From NCBI GenBank assembly GCA_024642545.1, contig JAHEAW010000008.1:1-39103 (forward strand): a stretch of DNA of 39,103 bases, read 5' to 3'. The notes below the pieces were generated by a model. That model was not told the DNA's origin, did no database searches, and saw only the letters and a program-made list of their open reading frames with translations. Source of the DNA: Erythrobacteraceae bacterium (lineage in GTDB: Bacteria; Pseudomonadota; Alphaproteobacteria; Sphingomonadales; Sphingomonadaceae). Made by a program: the position numbers and the translations under genes. Shown here in pieces: positions 10,844 through 19,414 of this stretch (positions within the stretch are counted from its first letter, which is position 1; each line of letters opens with the position of its first letter).

Positions 10844-12331
10844 TCAGCCATCCCGGCCCAAGATTTGTCCACTCGCGGACTGCCCATCCACAAAACGCGC
10901 TACCAACCTGCCCAAACCGACTGAATTTGAGCCTTTGACAAGAATGGCATCACCTGCCGTAATGCCAAATTCCTCCAGCGCTGCAATGGCCTCCGCAGGG
11001 CTATCGCAATGCGCGAAGGAAAGACCAATGCCAAGCGCCCCGGCAGTGCCTTTCCCCAAGTGTCGCACAAGCGCCTTCATCTCTTCGCCCACAAGCACCA
11101 CGTAATCGACATGAGCCTCGGTTAACGGTTCGGCCAATTGTTCGTGGAAGCCGGGCGTGAAATCACCCAGTTCCTTCATCGCGCCAAGCACGGCTATGCG
11201 GCGCGTTGCCGGGGTGTGACCCAGAGCCCGCAGTGTGGCCCGCATCGAAGCAGGGTTGGCGTTATAACTTTCGTCAATCAGCAGTGCCTTGCCGCCCGGT
11301 GCATTGATTTGGTGGCGCGCGCCGCGGCCCTTCAGGCCGCCCATCTCAGCCAGTGCCAGCCCGGCAGCGCCCAGATCGCCGCCTGCCGCGCGGACAGCGG
11401 CCATGACCGCAAGCGAATTGGATATCCAGTGTTCGCCCGGTTCAGCAACCGAATAGCACAAGCGGGTGGCGCCAAGATCTGCTGTGACCAGCAAACCGCC
11501 ATTGGCCGAAGGAATAGCGTCAAGCAGCCGGACATCGGCATGATCGGCCCGGCCAAACGAAACCACCTTGGCACCCGCGCGCATGGCATGCTCACGCAAT
11601 CTATGAAAATGCGGGCTATCCGCAGGAATAACCGCCGTGCCGCCCGGCTCCAGCCCGGCGAAGATTTCTGCCTTGGCATCGGCAATCGCCTCTTCACTGC
11701 CAAGGTTTTCAATATGCGCCGGAGCAATGGTGGTGATCACCGCCACATGCGGGCGGACCTGCGCGGTCAATTCGGAAATTTCGCCAGCATGGTTCATTCC
11801 CATTTCGAACAGGCCGAATTTGCTGCGCGCTGGCATTCTGGCAAGGCTCAGCGGCACGCCCACGTGATTGTTGTAACTGCGGACCGAGCGATGCGCCTGC
11901 CCCCGGCTTGATCGGTCCAGCGCGGCAAAAATGGCTTCCTTGACCCCGGTTTTGCCGACCGAACCGGTCACACCAATCCGAATGGCATCGCAGCGCCTAC
12001 GCGCCGCAGCAGCCAATGCTGCCAAGGCGCGATTGGGGTCTTCCACGAGAATATGCGGATAATCGACCGCCCGGTCCACCACAGCGGCTGCCGCACCATT
12101 TGCAAAGGCCTTGTCCAGAAATGTATGCCCATCGGAGCTCTCGCCGCGCAGAGCAAAGAACAGATCGCCGCTTCGCACATCGCGCGAATCCATATCGACA
12201 CCGGATATTTGAAACGCGCAGCTGGCGCTCCCGCCCATTGCTTCTGCCAGTTGGGTTGAAGTCCACAATGTCAGGGGCAAACTGTCCCTGATGGTGACAG
12301 GCCAGTGCCGCAGGGCCTTATGCGTGCTCAT
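10844..12331 (-). CDS. murF: UDP-N-acetylmuramoyl-tripeptide--D-alanyl-D-alanine ligase
   Basis: GVTGSVGKTGVKE, DESYNANPASM motifs. Confidence 0.95.
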   Translation of the reverse strand: MSTHKALRHWPVTIRDSLPLTLWTSTQLAEAMGGSASCAFQISGVDMDSRDVRSGDLFFALRGESSDGHTFLDKAFANGAAAAVVDRAVDYPHILVEDPNRALAALAAAARRRCDAIRIGVTGSVGKTGVKEAIFAALDRSSRGQAHRSVRSYNNHVGVPLSLARMPARSKFGLFEMGMNHAGEISELTAQVRPHVAVITTIAPAHIENLGSEEAIADAKAEIFAGLEPGGTAVIPADSPHFHRLREHAMRAGAKVVSFGRADHADVRLLDAIPSANGGLLVTADLGATRLCYSVAEPGEHWISNSLAVMAAVRAAGGDLGAAGLALAEMGGLKGRGARHQINAPGGKALLIDESYNANPASMRATLRALGHTPATRRIAVLGAMKELGDFTPGFHEQLAEPLTEAHVDYVVLVGEEMKALVRHLGKGTAGALGIGLSFAHCDSPAEAIAALEEFGITAGDAILVKGSNSVGLGRLVARFVDGQSASGQILGRDG

Positions 12332-13809
12332 GCACCCGCTCCCTTCGGCGCAGCAGCCTCTCGGGCGACGCTAACATCGTCAAATGGATGGATCTTCATG
12401 GTTTCTCCTGAGCCGATGATCTGGCCCTGTTCATGTCCCTTGCCGGCGATCAGCACGATGTCATCGGCCTGCGCCTGACTGACAGCGGCAAAGATCGCTT
12501 CGCGCCGGTCGCCGATTTCTATCGCCCCTGCGGCATCGCGCAGTACTTCGCGGCGGATCGCCGCTGGGTCTTCTCCGCGCGGATTATCGTCGGTGACAAT
12601 GGCCAGGTCAGACTGCGCTGCTGCGATCCGGCCCATATCGATCCGCTTGCCCTTGTCACGGTCCCCGCCAGCCCCAAAAACCGTTATCAGCCGACCGCTT
12701 ACATGCGGGCGCAGCGCCGCAAAGGCCGCCTCCAGCGCATCGGCAGTATGCGCGTAATCGACATAAATCGGCGCACCATTCTGGCTGATGGCGGCCCGTT
12801 CAAGTCGCCCGCGCACTGGCTGCAAGCGCCCGACCCCATCAAAGGTTCGCGCCGCGTCACCGCCGGTAGCAATCACCAACGCCGCTGCGACCAGCGCATT
12901 GGCCGCCTGGTAAGCCCCGATCAGCGGCAGAGTTACGGTCCGCCTCTGGCCGGCGTGTTCGATTTCGAGTGTCTGGCCCAATTGGGTCGGAGTCTGAGCG
13001 AGCAGGCGGATGCCGTTTTCGTCATTTGCCGCCTGCTCGCCGACCGTAAACACGCGCAGCGCCCGATCATGCGCGTGTTTGAGGGCGCGGTCAGTCCACT
13101 CGCTCTTGGCCGTCCACACCACTGCTGTTGCACCATCGGCCACTATTTCATCAAACAAGCGCATTTTGGTGGAGAAATACTCCTCCATGCTGGCATGATA
13201 ATCGAGGTGGTCGCGGGTAAAATTGGTAAAGCCTGCAGCGCTCACATGCAGGCCTTCGTTACGAAATTGCGACAGGCCGTGGCTCGATGCTTCATAAGCA
13301 ACATGGGTTACGCCCTCCCGCGCCAAACCGGCCATGTTGGACAGGAAAGTGACGATGTCGGGCGTGGTCAGCCCTGTCGAAATGCTTTCATCCTGCGTTG
13401 TAACGCCGAGCGTGCCGATCGATGCGGCGCGCTCCCCTGCCATCCGCCACAGCTGGCGTGCCATTTCCACCGTTGAGGTTTTGCCGTTGGTACCCGTGAC
13501 TGCAACTATAGTGGCAGGAACAGGCTTGAAGAAGCGCGCTGCCAGCTCCGCAAAAGTCTTGCGCGGTTCAGTTGAGGCAATGTGGAGAACGCCGTCCACT
13601 GCGGTTTGCGGCCGGGTTACAATCGCGATTGCTCCGGCTGCAATAGCAGCAGGAATGAAGTCCTCGCCATTGACTGCAGCCCCCTGGAACGCCCCGAAGA
13701 CTGTGCCCGGTGCAACTTTGCGGTGATCAATAGCAAAGCCGGTAATGGTTTGCACTGTATTCGCCCCGACGGAATATTCCGTGCCGGAGAGCAATTGGTC
13801 CAGTCTCAT
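12328..13809 (-). CDS. murE: UDP-N-acetylmuramoyl-L-alanyl-D-glutamate--2,6-diaminopimelate ligase
   Basis: VTGTNGKTSTVEM; DDNPRGEDP (DNPR motif of meso-DAP-adding MurE). Confidence 0.96.
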   Translation of the reverse strand: MRLDQLLSGTEYSVGANTVQTITGFAIDHRKVAPGTVFGAFQGAAVNGEDFIPAAIAAGAIAIVTRPQTAVDGVLHIASTEPRKTFAELAARFFKPVPATIVAVTGTNGKTSTVEMARQLWRMAGERAASIGTLGVTTQDESISTGLTTPDIVTFLSNMAGLAREGVTHVAYEASSHGLSQFRNEGLHVSAAGFTNFTRDHLDYHASMEEYFSTKMRLFDEIVADGATAVVWTAKSEWTDRALKHAHDRALRVFTVGEQAANDENGIRLLAQTPTQLGQTLEIEHAGQRRTVTLPLIGAYQAANALVAAALVIATGGDAARTFDGVGRLQPVRGRLERAAISQNGAPIYVDYAHTADALEAAFAALRPHVSGRLITVFGAGGDRDKGKRIDMGRIAAAQSDLAIVTDDNPRGEDPAAIRREVLRDAAGAIEIGDRREAIFAAVSQAQADDIVLIAGKGHEQGQIIGSGETMKIHPFDDVSVAREAAAPKGAGA

Positions 13810-15539
13810 TGGCCCGCGCCCTGATCGGCGCCCCCAACTAGCGGCCTGAGGTCACTGATATCGACATCGCGGGTGGTGTCGGGGCGAATGCCAAGGATCG
13901 GTCCAATCCGGGGTACCAGCCGCCCCACAATTGGTGCCGCGTTCCAGGCTGCTGTCCGCTGATAGGAACTGGCCGCTGTACCCTTGGGTTCATCCAGCAT
14001 CGCCACCACCACATAGCGCGGGCGATCCATCGGGAAAGCCGCCGCAAAGGTCGAAATCAGCGAGTGATGGCGGTAACCGCCCGCTCCCGGCTTTTCGGCG
14101 CTGCCGGTCTTGCCGCCAACCCGGTAACCCGGAGCATTTGCGCTGCGTCCAGTACCGAACAGGGCAATCATCCGCAGCAACTGGCGCATGCGGGCGCTGG
14201 TCGATGCCTTAAATACGCGGGTACCGCGTGGTGCATCGCCGGCTGGCAGCTTGCGCAAGGTTGCCGGGCGCCAGATGCCGCCATTGACCAGCGCCGCATA
14301 GGCCGAGGCAAGGTGAAGTGGGGTCACGGCAATGCCGTGCCCATAGCCCACCGTCATCGTCCGCAGGCGCGGCCATGTCCCGCTGGCCCAGATCGGAAAA
14401 CCACGCGCGGGAAGTTCAATCGAGGGCCGCTGGTTGAAATGAAGGTCCGCCATGGCCTGTTTCATCCGCTGCGGGCCCAGCTGATCGGCGATTTGCGCCG
14501 TGACGATATTCGAGGAATGGATCAGCATTTCGGGCACATTGAGCGAGGGACCCAAATCTTCATCATCATGGATCGTGAAGCCAGCCACATGCAGCGGGGT
14601 CGCAGGATAGCGGCGCCCAAGATCGGTCACGACACCGGCATCGATCGCGGCGGCTATGGTCAAGGGTTTGAAGGTTGAGCCAAGTTCATAAACCTGATTG
14701 GTCACCCGGTTGAACATTTTGCCAACGCCTGCCGCATCAATCTTGTTGGGATCGAATTCGGGAAGTGAAGCGAGCGCCATCACCTCGCCCGTGTCGACAT
14801 CAAGCACAATTCCGGCCGCACCCTTGGCGTTGGTTGACAGCATGCCGCGCCGCAATTCATCTTCCAGCGCGCCCTGCACCCGCAGATCAATCGACAATGC
14901 CACCGGCGTACCGCGCAATGCCGGGTCGCGCAGTTGCTTGTTCAGAACTTCTTCCATTCCGACCTGACCGTTGCCCGCCGAATCGACATAGCCAAGCACA
15001 TGCGCGGCCATGGAGCCTTGCGGATAATTGCGGTCCTGTTCTTGCGGCAGCTCAAGTGCGAGTTCGCCAATTGCCTGTACCCGATTGGCTTGTTCGGGCA
15101 GTACGCGCCGCTCGATATAGCCGGGTTGGCCCGCCGCGAGCATGCGGGTGATCTTCGCTTCGTCCAGATCGGGGAAGATGGCCTTGAGCGAATGGGCCAC
15201 GCTTTTGGCTGAACGAACCAGCGGATTGCGCGGATCGCCCATCGCAGAAGGGTTGTACCACAAGGCATAGGCGGGGAACGCCAGCGCCAAAGGGGCACCG
15301 TTGCGATCGGTGATTTCACCGCGCGGCGGCAACAAGGCTTCGGCCAGCGATGTGGTCCGTACAGCGCGGTCACTCATGCCCAGATAGCTGATCCTGACCA
15401 CTGCCACTGCGGCCAACAGGACAAAGATCATTGCGACCCACAGAACGCGCAACCGGGCCGTGCTGAGCGATTCCTGACGAATGCTGACCAACCGGACGCG
15501 GCCTGTCGAAACCGCGGTGCTGTAGGTCATCATGTTCAT
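13806..15539 (-). CDS. ftsI: Division transpeptidase FtsI / PBP3
   Basis: N-terminal TM; transpeptidase motifs GSTFKP (SxxK), SSN (SxN), GKTGSAEKP (KTG). Confidence 0.95.
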   Translation of the reverse strand: MNMMTYSTAVSTGRVRLVSIRQESLSTARLRVLWVAMIFVLLAAVAVVRISYLGMSDRAVRTTSLAEALLPPRGEITDRNGAPLALAFPAYALWYNPSAMGDPRNPLVRSAKSVAHSLKAIFPDLDEAKITRMLAAGQPGYIERRVLPEQANRVQAIGELALELPQEQDRNYPQGSMAAHVLGYVDSAGNGQVGMEEVLNKQLRDPALRGTPVALSIDLRVQGALEDELRRGMLSTNAKGAAGIVLDVDTGEVMALASLPEFDPNKIDAAGVGKMFNRVTNQVYELGSTFKPLTIAAAIDAGVVTDLGRRYPATPLHVAGFTIHDDEDLGPSLNVPEMLIHSSNIVTAQIADQLGPQRMKQAMADLHFNQRPSIELPARGFPIWASGTWPRLRTMTVGYGHGIAVTPLHLASAYAALVNGGIWRPATLRKLPAGDAPRGTRVFKASTSARMRQLLRMIALFGTGRSANAPGYRVGGKTGSAEKPGAGGYRHHSLISTFAAAFPMDRPRYVVVAMLDEPKGTAASSYQRTAAWNAAPIVGRLVPRIGPILGIRPDTTRDVDISDLRPLVGGADQGAGQ

Positions 15540-16063
15540 TCGCGAACTTCACCCACAGTCGCTGCAACAACAGTGCTCGGCAAACGCGCACTGCGTGACA
15601 GACGCTCCGCCAACGAAGGACGCGCCGTTTCGCGCGAAGCAGCTTGCCCTGAAGCTTCATCGGCAATTGGCTGCCCCGTGAGCGGCGAGACCATCATTGG
15701 GAAAGCGTCATTCTGCGCCCCGTCCAGATGCGCCACGCGGATCGGACTGGGTGCATTCAGGCCGCGTGCTGCGCCCAGCTGCGCAAGCTGGCGCTCATTT
15801 TCAAGATATTGGTCCGCCTTTGGGGTGGAATAACCAAACTCCACCTTGTTCCAATTGGCCAGTTGCTGCTGATTGGCCCGCGTTTCGAATTCAGTCTGGA
15901 GAATACGCTTCTGCTGTTCAAGTGAAATGATCCGCCGCTCGGACAAGCGCACCTGACTTTTTACCGCATTGACGCGAAAAGTCAGCGCCACGAACGCGAA
16001 AGTGCAGATGACCAAAGTCATCATCCAGCCGATCTGACGCAAACGACTACCGGTTATCATCAT
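15536..16063 (-). CDS. ftsL: FtsL-like division protein with extended C-terminal tail
   Basis: 175 aa, single N-terminal TM followed by coiled-coil-like segment; position between rsmH and ftsI. Confidence 0.75.
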   Translation of the reverse strand: MMITGSRLRQIGWMMTLVICTFAFVALTFRVNAVKSQVRLSERRIISLEQQKRILQTEFETRANQQQLANWNKVEFGYSTPKADQYLENERQLAQLGAARGLNAPSPIRVAHLDGAQNDAFPMMVSPLTGQPIADEASGQAASRETARPSLAERLSRSARLPSTVVAATVGEVRE

Positions 16064-17010
16064 GCAGCCTCCCTCGCTGGCTGAGCGGTGCGTAGCGCGG
16101 TTCGCAAGGTTGCAGAACGGGCGCGCGGGTTGTCCTGAATTTCGGCCGCGCTCGGCCGAATTCCCTTGGAGACCCTTTCAAACACTGCAGGCGCTGTTTT
16201 GGCTTCGGGCAAATGCCGCGATCCGCCGCCGCTGGCAGACGCTTCGCGCAAGAAGCGCTTTACGATCCGGTCTTCAAGACTATGAAAGCTGACCACGGCC
16301 AAGCGGCCGCCAGCGCGCAAGACCTGCTCTGCTGCCGACAATCCCTCAATCAGCTCGTCCAGTTCGGCATTTACATGGATACGGATCGCCTGAAAGCTGC
16401 GGGTCGCCGGATCCTTGGGCGCGCCAGGATGATAACCAAGCGCCTTGCGCACGACCTGGGCCAGTTCGCCAGTGGTCGTAAGCGGCCGCGCAGCGACAAT
16501 CGCGCGGGCCACTCTGCGCGAATGGCGCTCTTCCCCATAGGTATAAAGTACATCGGCGATCGCATCGTCTGGCGCGGTGTTGAGGAAGTCTGCAGCACTT
16601 TCGCCAGCCTGGCTCATCCGCATATCGAGCGGGCCATCGGCAGAAAAGGCGAAGCCGCGCTCCGCCTGATCAAGCTGCATCGAGGAGACGCCTATGTCCA
16701 TTGCCACCCCGTCAACCTGATCGATCCCGGCATTGGCCAGCACTGCCGCCATTTCGGAAAAGCGCCGTTCATGCAGCACCAGACGAGGCGGAACTTCGCG
16801 GCTTTCGGGCCATTTGCTTGCGGCGCGGATTGCATCGGGATCGCGGTCAAAGGCGTGAACGGTGGCCCCGGCATCAAGCAGTGCGCGGGTATAGCCGCCT
16901 GCCCCAAAGGTCGCATCGACCATCACATCGCCCTGTGCCGGAGAGAGCGCAGCGACAGCTTCATGCATCAGAACGGGTACATGCGGGGAAGGGTTCGGGG
17001 CAACGCTCAT
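16060..17010 (-). CDS. rsmH: 16S rRNA (cytosine(1402)-N(4))-methyltransferase RsmH (MraW)
   Basis: [27 protein letters not shown] motifs; dcw synteny. Confidence 0.97.
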   Translation of the reverse strand: MSVAPNPSPHVPVLMHEAVAALSPAQGDVMVDATFGAGGYTRALLDAGATVHAFDRDPDAIRAASKWPESREVPPRLVLHERRFSEMAAVLANAGIDQVDGVAMDIGVSSMQLDQAERGFAFSADGPLDMRMSQAGESAADFLNTAPDDAIADVLYTYGEERHSRRVARAIVAARPLTTTGELAQVVRKALGYHPGAPKDPATRSFQAIRIHVNAELDELIEGLSAAEQVLRAGGRLAVVSFHSLEDRIVKRFLREASASGGGSRHLPEAKTAPAVFERVSKGIRPSAAEIQDNPRARSATLRTALRTAQPAREAA

Positions 17011-17507
17011 GCTTTGCGCGCCTTGGCATCGGCCTCAGCCAGCAGATTATTGCAAGCCGCTTTGGCCGCCGCCCAATCATCACCCATTTTGGCAAGTTCT
17101 GCAGGGTTCCAGATAGTGAAGAATCGGCCCGCGCCATTGAAATAGAGGCCATCTTCGACATTGGCGAGGCTGCGCAAATGGTCAGGCATGACGAACCGGC
17201 CGCTGTCATCGAAAGGCAATTCCAGAAAGCCGAACAGCTGGTTGGCGCGCGTTTCCCGGTCAAAATCACGGTCGGCGCGCAGAGACATTTCTTCTTCCCG
17301 GTCAAGCTGCATATCAAGTTCGCTACGACGCGAGAGGCCAAAGCCGGTCAGGCAATTCCAGCGGTCATGCTTGGCAAGGCAAAGGATGCGACCAGCAGAA
17401 GATTCCTTTACCGCCTTACGGAATAGCGGCGGCAAAACGAACCGGCCCTTATCGCCGGCGGGCGAAAAAGCCTGTCCACTATAACCGCCAAAATCCGCGC
17501 CAGACAC
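17007..17507 (-). CDS. mraZ: Transcriptional regulator MraZ
   Basis: Two MraZ/SpoVT-AbrB-like repeats ([31 protein letters not shown]); GTG start immediately preceded by an in-frame TAA, so no upstream extension is possible. Confidence 0.94.
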   Translation of the reverse strand: MSGADFGGYSGQAFSPAGDKGRFVLPPLFRKAVKESSAGRILCLAKHDRWNCLTGFGLSRRSELDMQLDREEEMSLRADRDFDRETRANQLFGFLELPFDDSGRFVMPDHLRSLANVEDGLYFNGAGRFFTIWNPAELAKMGDDWAAAKAACNNLLAEADAKARKA

Positions 17508-17510
17508 TTA

Positions 17511-17536
17511 CCCCAATCCCCTTCCCCAAGGACCCC
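17511..17536 (-). promoter_or_regulatory. Putative G-quadruplex motif GGGG-N5-GGGG-N2-GGGG-N3-GGGG in mraZ leader
   Basis: Minus strand GGGGTCCTTGGGGAAGGGGATTGGGG ends 3 nt before the mraZ GTG. Confidence 0.55.
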
Positions 17537-17560
17537 GCCGAGAACACGCCTTCTCCGCTT

Positions 17561-17591
17561 CCACCCACGCGCAAACATGGGTGGCTCACCC
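17561..17591 (-). promoter_or_regulatory. Overlapping, mutually exclusive inverted repeats in mraZ leader
   Basis: CCACCCA(17561-17567)/TGGGTGG(17578-17584) and GGGTG(17579-17583)/CACCC(17587-17591), both perfect and sharing one arm. Confidence 0.4.
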
Positions 17592-17697
17592 CGCGAAATG
17601 GGATGCAGCACGAGACGACCTGTCCGATGAACGAAGGTATTACCGCGCCGCATACAGGGATGGAAGGGAAAATTAAGGGATTTTGCGGGAAAAGTCG

Positions 17698-17736
17698 TTA
17701 AGTATATGATTTATAAATATTAATATTCTTAATTTA
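17698..17736. promoter_or_regulatory. AT-rich island, candidate promoter/UP-like region of the dcw operon
   Basis: 39 nt with only 3 G/C in otherwise GC-rich sequence; contains TATACT on minus strand (17701-17706) and the palindrome AATATTAATATT. Confidence 0.4.
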
Positions 17737-17899
17737 GATGTCGCAGCACCGCGAAGCCTTTCGAGTATATTTCCGTAAATGCACTGAATCATGGGGCTTT
17801 CACTGGCAGGACTTGCAAATATCAATCCGTGATCCCGTAAAATCCCCGGATCCGGCTTTGCTTGTGTGAACAGGCACGATTCGCCGTGCGTGGAAGGTT

Positions 17900-17916
17900 C
17901 AAATCTTGCAGATTTG
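17900..17916 (-). terminator. Possible 3' hairpin downstream of 17924-18295 gene
   Basis: Perfect 6-bp stem CAAATC-N5-GATTTG starting 7 nt past the stop codon; a second 5-bp hairpin GCACG/CGTGC at 17874-17889; no clear U-tract. Confidence 0.3.
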
Positions 17917-17923
17917 CGCCGTC

Positions 17924-18295
17924 TTATGGCGCGGACGCAGGCGTCCCTTGCTCTGGCACCACTGCGGTCTCTCGCACCGTCTGCGTCGACGGGTCAGCAG
18001 GCAGGTCCGGCACGACGCCTGCCTCAACCAGCGGATCGCTCTGCTTGGCTACTACAGCAGAAGGCGACACCGTCGGCGCTGCTGCAGGGACCGTTGCCGC
18101 GTCAGTTTGCTTGGCCTTGTCAAAAATGACCTGCGCCAGGCCGATCAACAGCAACATGCCCGCAATGCCCGAAAGGCCAATCTGCAGGCGTTGCATGGCT
18201 TCGGACCGCAGGCCAGATGTATGCGCCTGAACGGCGTTTTCCTCAGCCTCGGTCAAGGCAGGTTTCTGGCTGGGGAGTATCGAATTAATGGCCAT
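17924..18295 (-). CDS. Hypothetical single-TM protein with Ala/Pro-rich C-terminal region
   Basis: 123 aa ORF with one TM segment (LQIGLSGIAGMLLLIGLAQVIF) and low-complexity tail; same strand as flanking genes. Confidence 0.7.
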   Translation of the reverse strand: MAINSILPSQKPALTEAEENAVQAHTSGLRSEAMQRLQIGLSGIAGMLLLIGLAQVIFDKAKQTDAATVPAAAPTVSPSAVVAKQSDPLVEAGVVPDLPADPSTQTVRETAVVPEQGTPASAP

Positions 18296-18342
18296 CGCTG
18301 CAGGCTAGCCGCTCTGACGCTGCAGTCAATCAAAGACGCGCG

Positions 18343-19353
18343 TCAGCTGCGCAGCCATGGGAGTGGCGACAGCCCTTTGCTCTCCATCCACTGCGCATTG
18401 TAGATGGTTGAAAGATAGCGAAAGCCAGTATCGCACAAGATCGTCGCAACGCGTGGCTCTTCGCGCCCTTCGGCGACCAGTTTGCGGCCCAGTTCAATCG
18501 CGCCGGCCACATTGATCCCGGAAGAAAGGCCAAGGCACAGCCCTTCATCCTGCAGCAGCCGCTCAACCCAATGGAGGCCATCCTCGTCGGAAATTCGAAA
18601 CTGCGTGTCGATCGGCGCACCTTCCAGATTGCCGGTTATGCGCCCCTGCCCGATACCTTCGGCCACCGAACTACCTTCGGATTTCAATTCACCGTGCGCG
18701 TAGTAATTATACAGCGCCGCGCCATGCGGATCGCTCAGCGCAATACAGATAGTCTCGTCCCGTTCCTTAAGGCCCATACCGACACCGGCAATTGTTCCGC
18801 CCGTTCCCGCGGCACAGGTAAAGCCATCAATCCGGCCTTCCATCTGGTCCCACAATTCTGCAGCGGTTCCGTCAATATGAGCTTTGCGATTGGCGGTATT
18901 GTCAAACTGATTGGCCCAGATTGCGCCTTCGGTTTCCTCTGCCAGTCGGCGCGAGGTATGGACGAAGTGACCAGGATTGGAAAAGGGCGCGGCAGGTACT
19001 AATACCAGCTCCGCCCCCAGCGCCCGCAACGTGTCCATCTTTTCACGGCTCTGCGTTTCCGGCATCACGATGATTGTGCGATAGCCGCGCGCATTGCCCA
19101 CCAGCGCCAGCCCGATACCGGTGTTGCCCGCTGTGCCTTCGACAATCGTTCCGCCCGGTTTCAGCAGACCGCGCTCCTCAGCATCGCGAACAATGTACAG
19201 CGCCGCCCTGTCCTTGACCGAAGCACCGGGGTTGGCAAATTCGCACTTGCCCCAGATTTCGCAGCCGGCCGCTTCGCTTGGCCCCTGCAGCAATACCAAG
19301 GGCGTGTTGCCAATCAACTCAAGGCTGTCAGCGCGTGGTGCAGAAAAAATCAT
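18343..19353 (-). CDS. PLP-dependent cysteine synthase-family protein (CysK/CBS-like)
   Basis: IGNTPLV, NPGASVKDRAA (PLP Lys), EGTAGNTGIGLA, GTGGTIAGVG motifs. Confidence 0.9.
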   Translation of the reverse strand: MIFSAPRADSLELIGNTPLVLLQGPSEAAGCEIWGKCEFANPGASVKDRAALYIVRDAEERGLLKPGGTIVEGTAGNTGIGLALVGNARGYRTIIVMPETQSREKMDTLRALGAELVLVPAAPFSNPGHFVHTSRRLAEETEGAIWANQFDNTANRKAHIDGTAAELWDQMEGRIDGFTCAAGTGGTIAGVGMGLKERDETICIALSDPHGAALYNYYAHGELKSEGSSVAEGIGQGRITGNLEGAPIDTQFRISDEDGLHWVERLLQDEGLCLGLSSGINVAGAIELGRKLVAEGREEPRVATILCDTGFRYLSTIYNAQWMESKGLSPLPWLRS

Positions 19354-19414
19354 GCATAAGGCCTAGGCCCGGTCAAATCGCGCTTCAACGCAATTCCGCT
19401 TGCCGGTCCAGAAC

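Noticed and set aside
9866-10924. 352-aa plus-strand ORF antisense to mraY
   Set aside because: Residue composition (His/Asp/Arg-rich, [14 protein letters not shown]...) is typical of frame mirroring in GC-rich DNA; the opposite strand encodes unmistakable MraY.
12433-13476. 347-aa plus-strand ORF antisense to murE
   Set aside because: No recognisable domain; overlaps well-supported MurE in full.
16213-17145. 310-aa plus-strand ORF antisense to rsmH and mraZ
   Set aside because: No family motif; arises from codon bias of the true genes on the minus strand.
17408-17653. 81-aa minus-strand ORF overlapping the mraZ start, possible leader peptide
   Set aside because: Very Arg-rich, no SD seen, runs out of frame into mraZ; no evidence beyond being open. 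Ribosome profiling would decide.
17698-17732. CtrA box in the mraZ upstream AT-rich island
   Set aside because: TTAA tetramers occur at 17698, 17720 and 17729 but never with the N7 spacing; chance TTAA is expected in AT-rich sequence.
17897-17906. GGTTCAAATC resembling a tRNA T-loop
   Set aside because: Flanking bases do not give a proper T-stem, and no acceptor, D or anticodon arm can be drawn; better explained by the small CAAATC/GATTTG hairpin.
17508-17923. RNase P RNA or other structured ncRNA upstream of mraZ
   Set aside because: I considered rnpB, which I recall near mraZ in some alphaproteobacteria, but saw no conserved RNase P core and the region contains a long AT-rich stretch.
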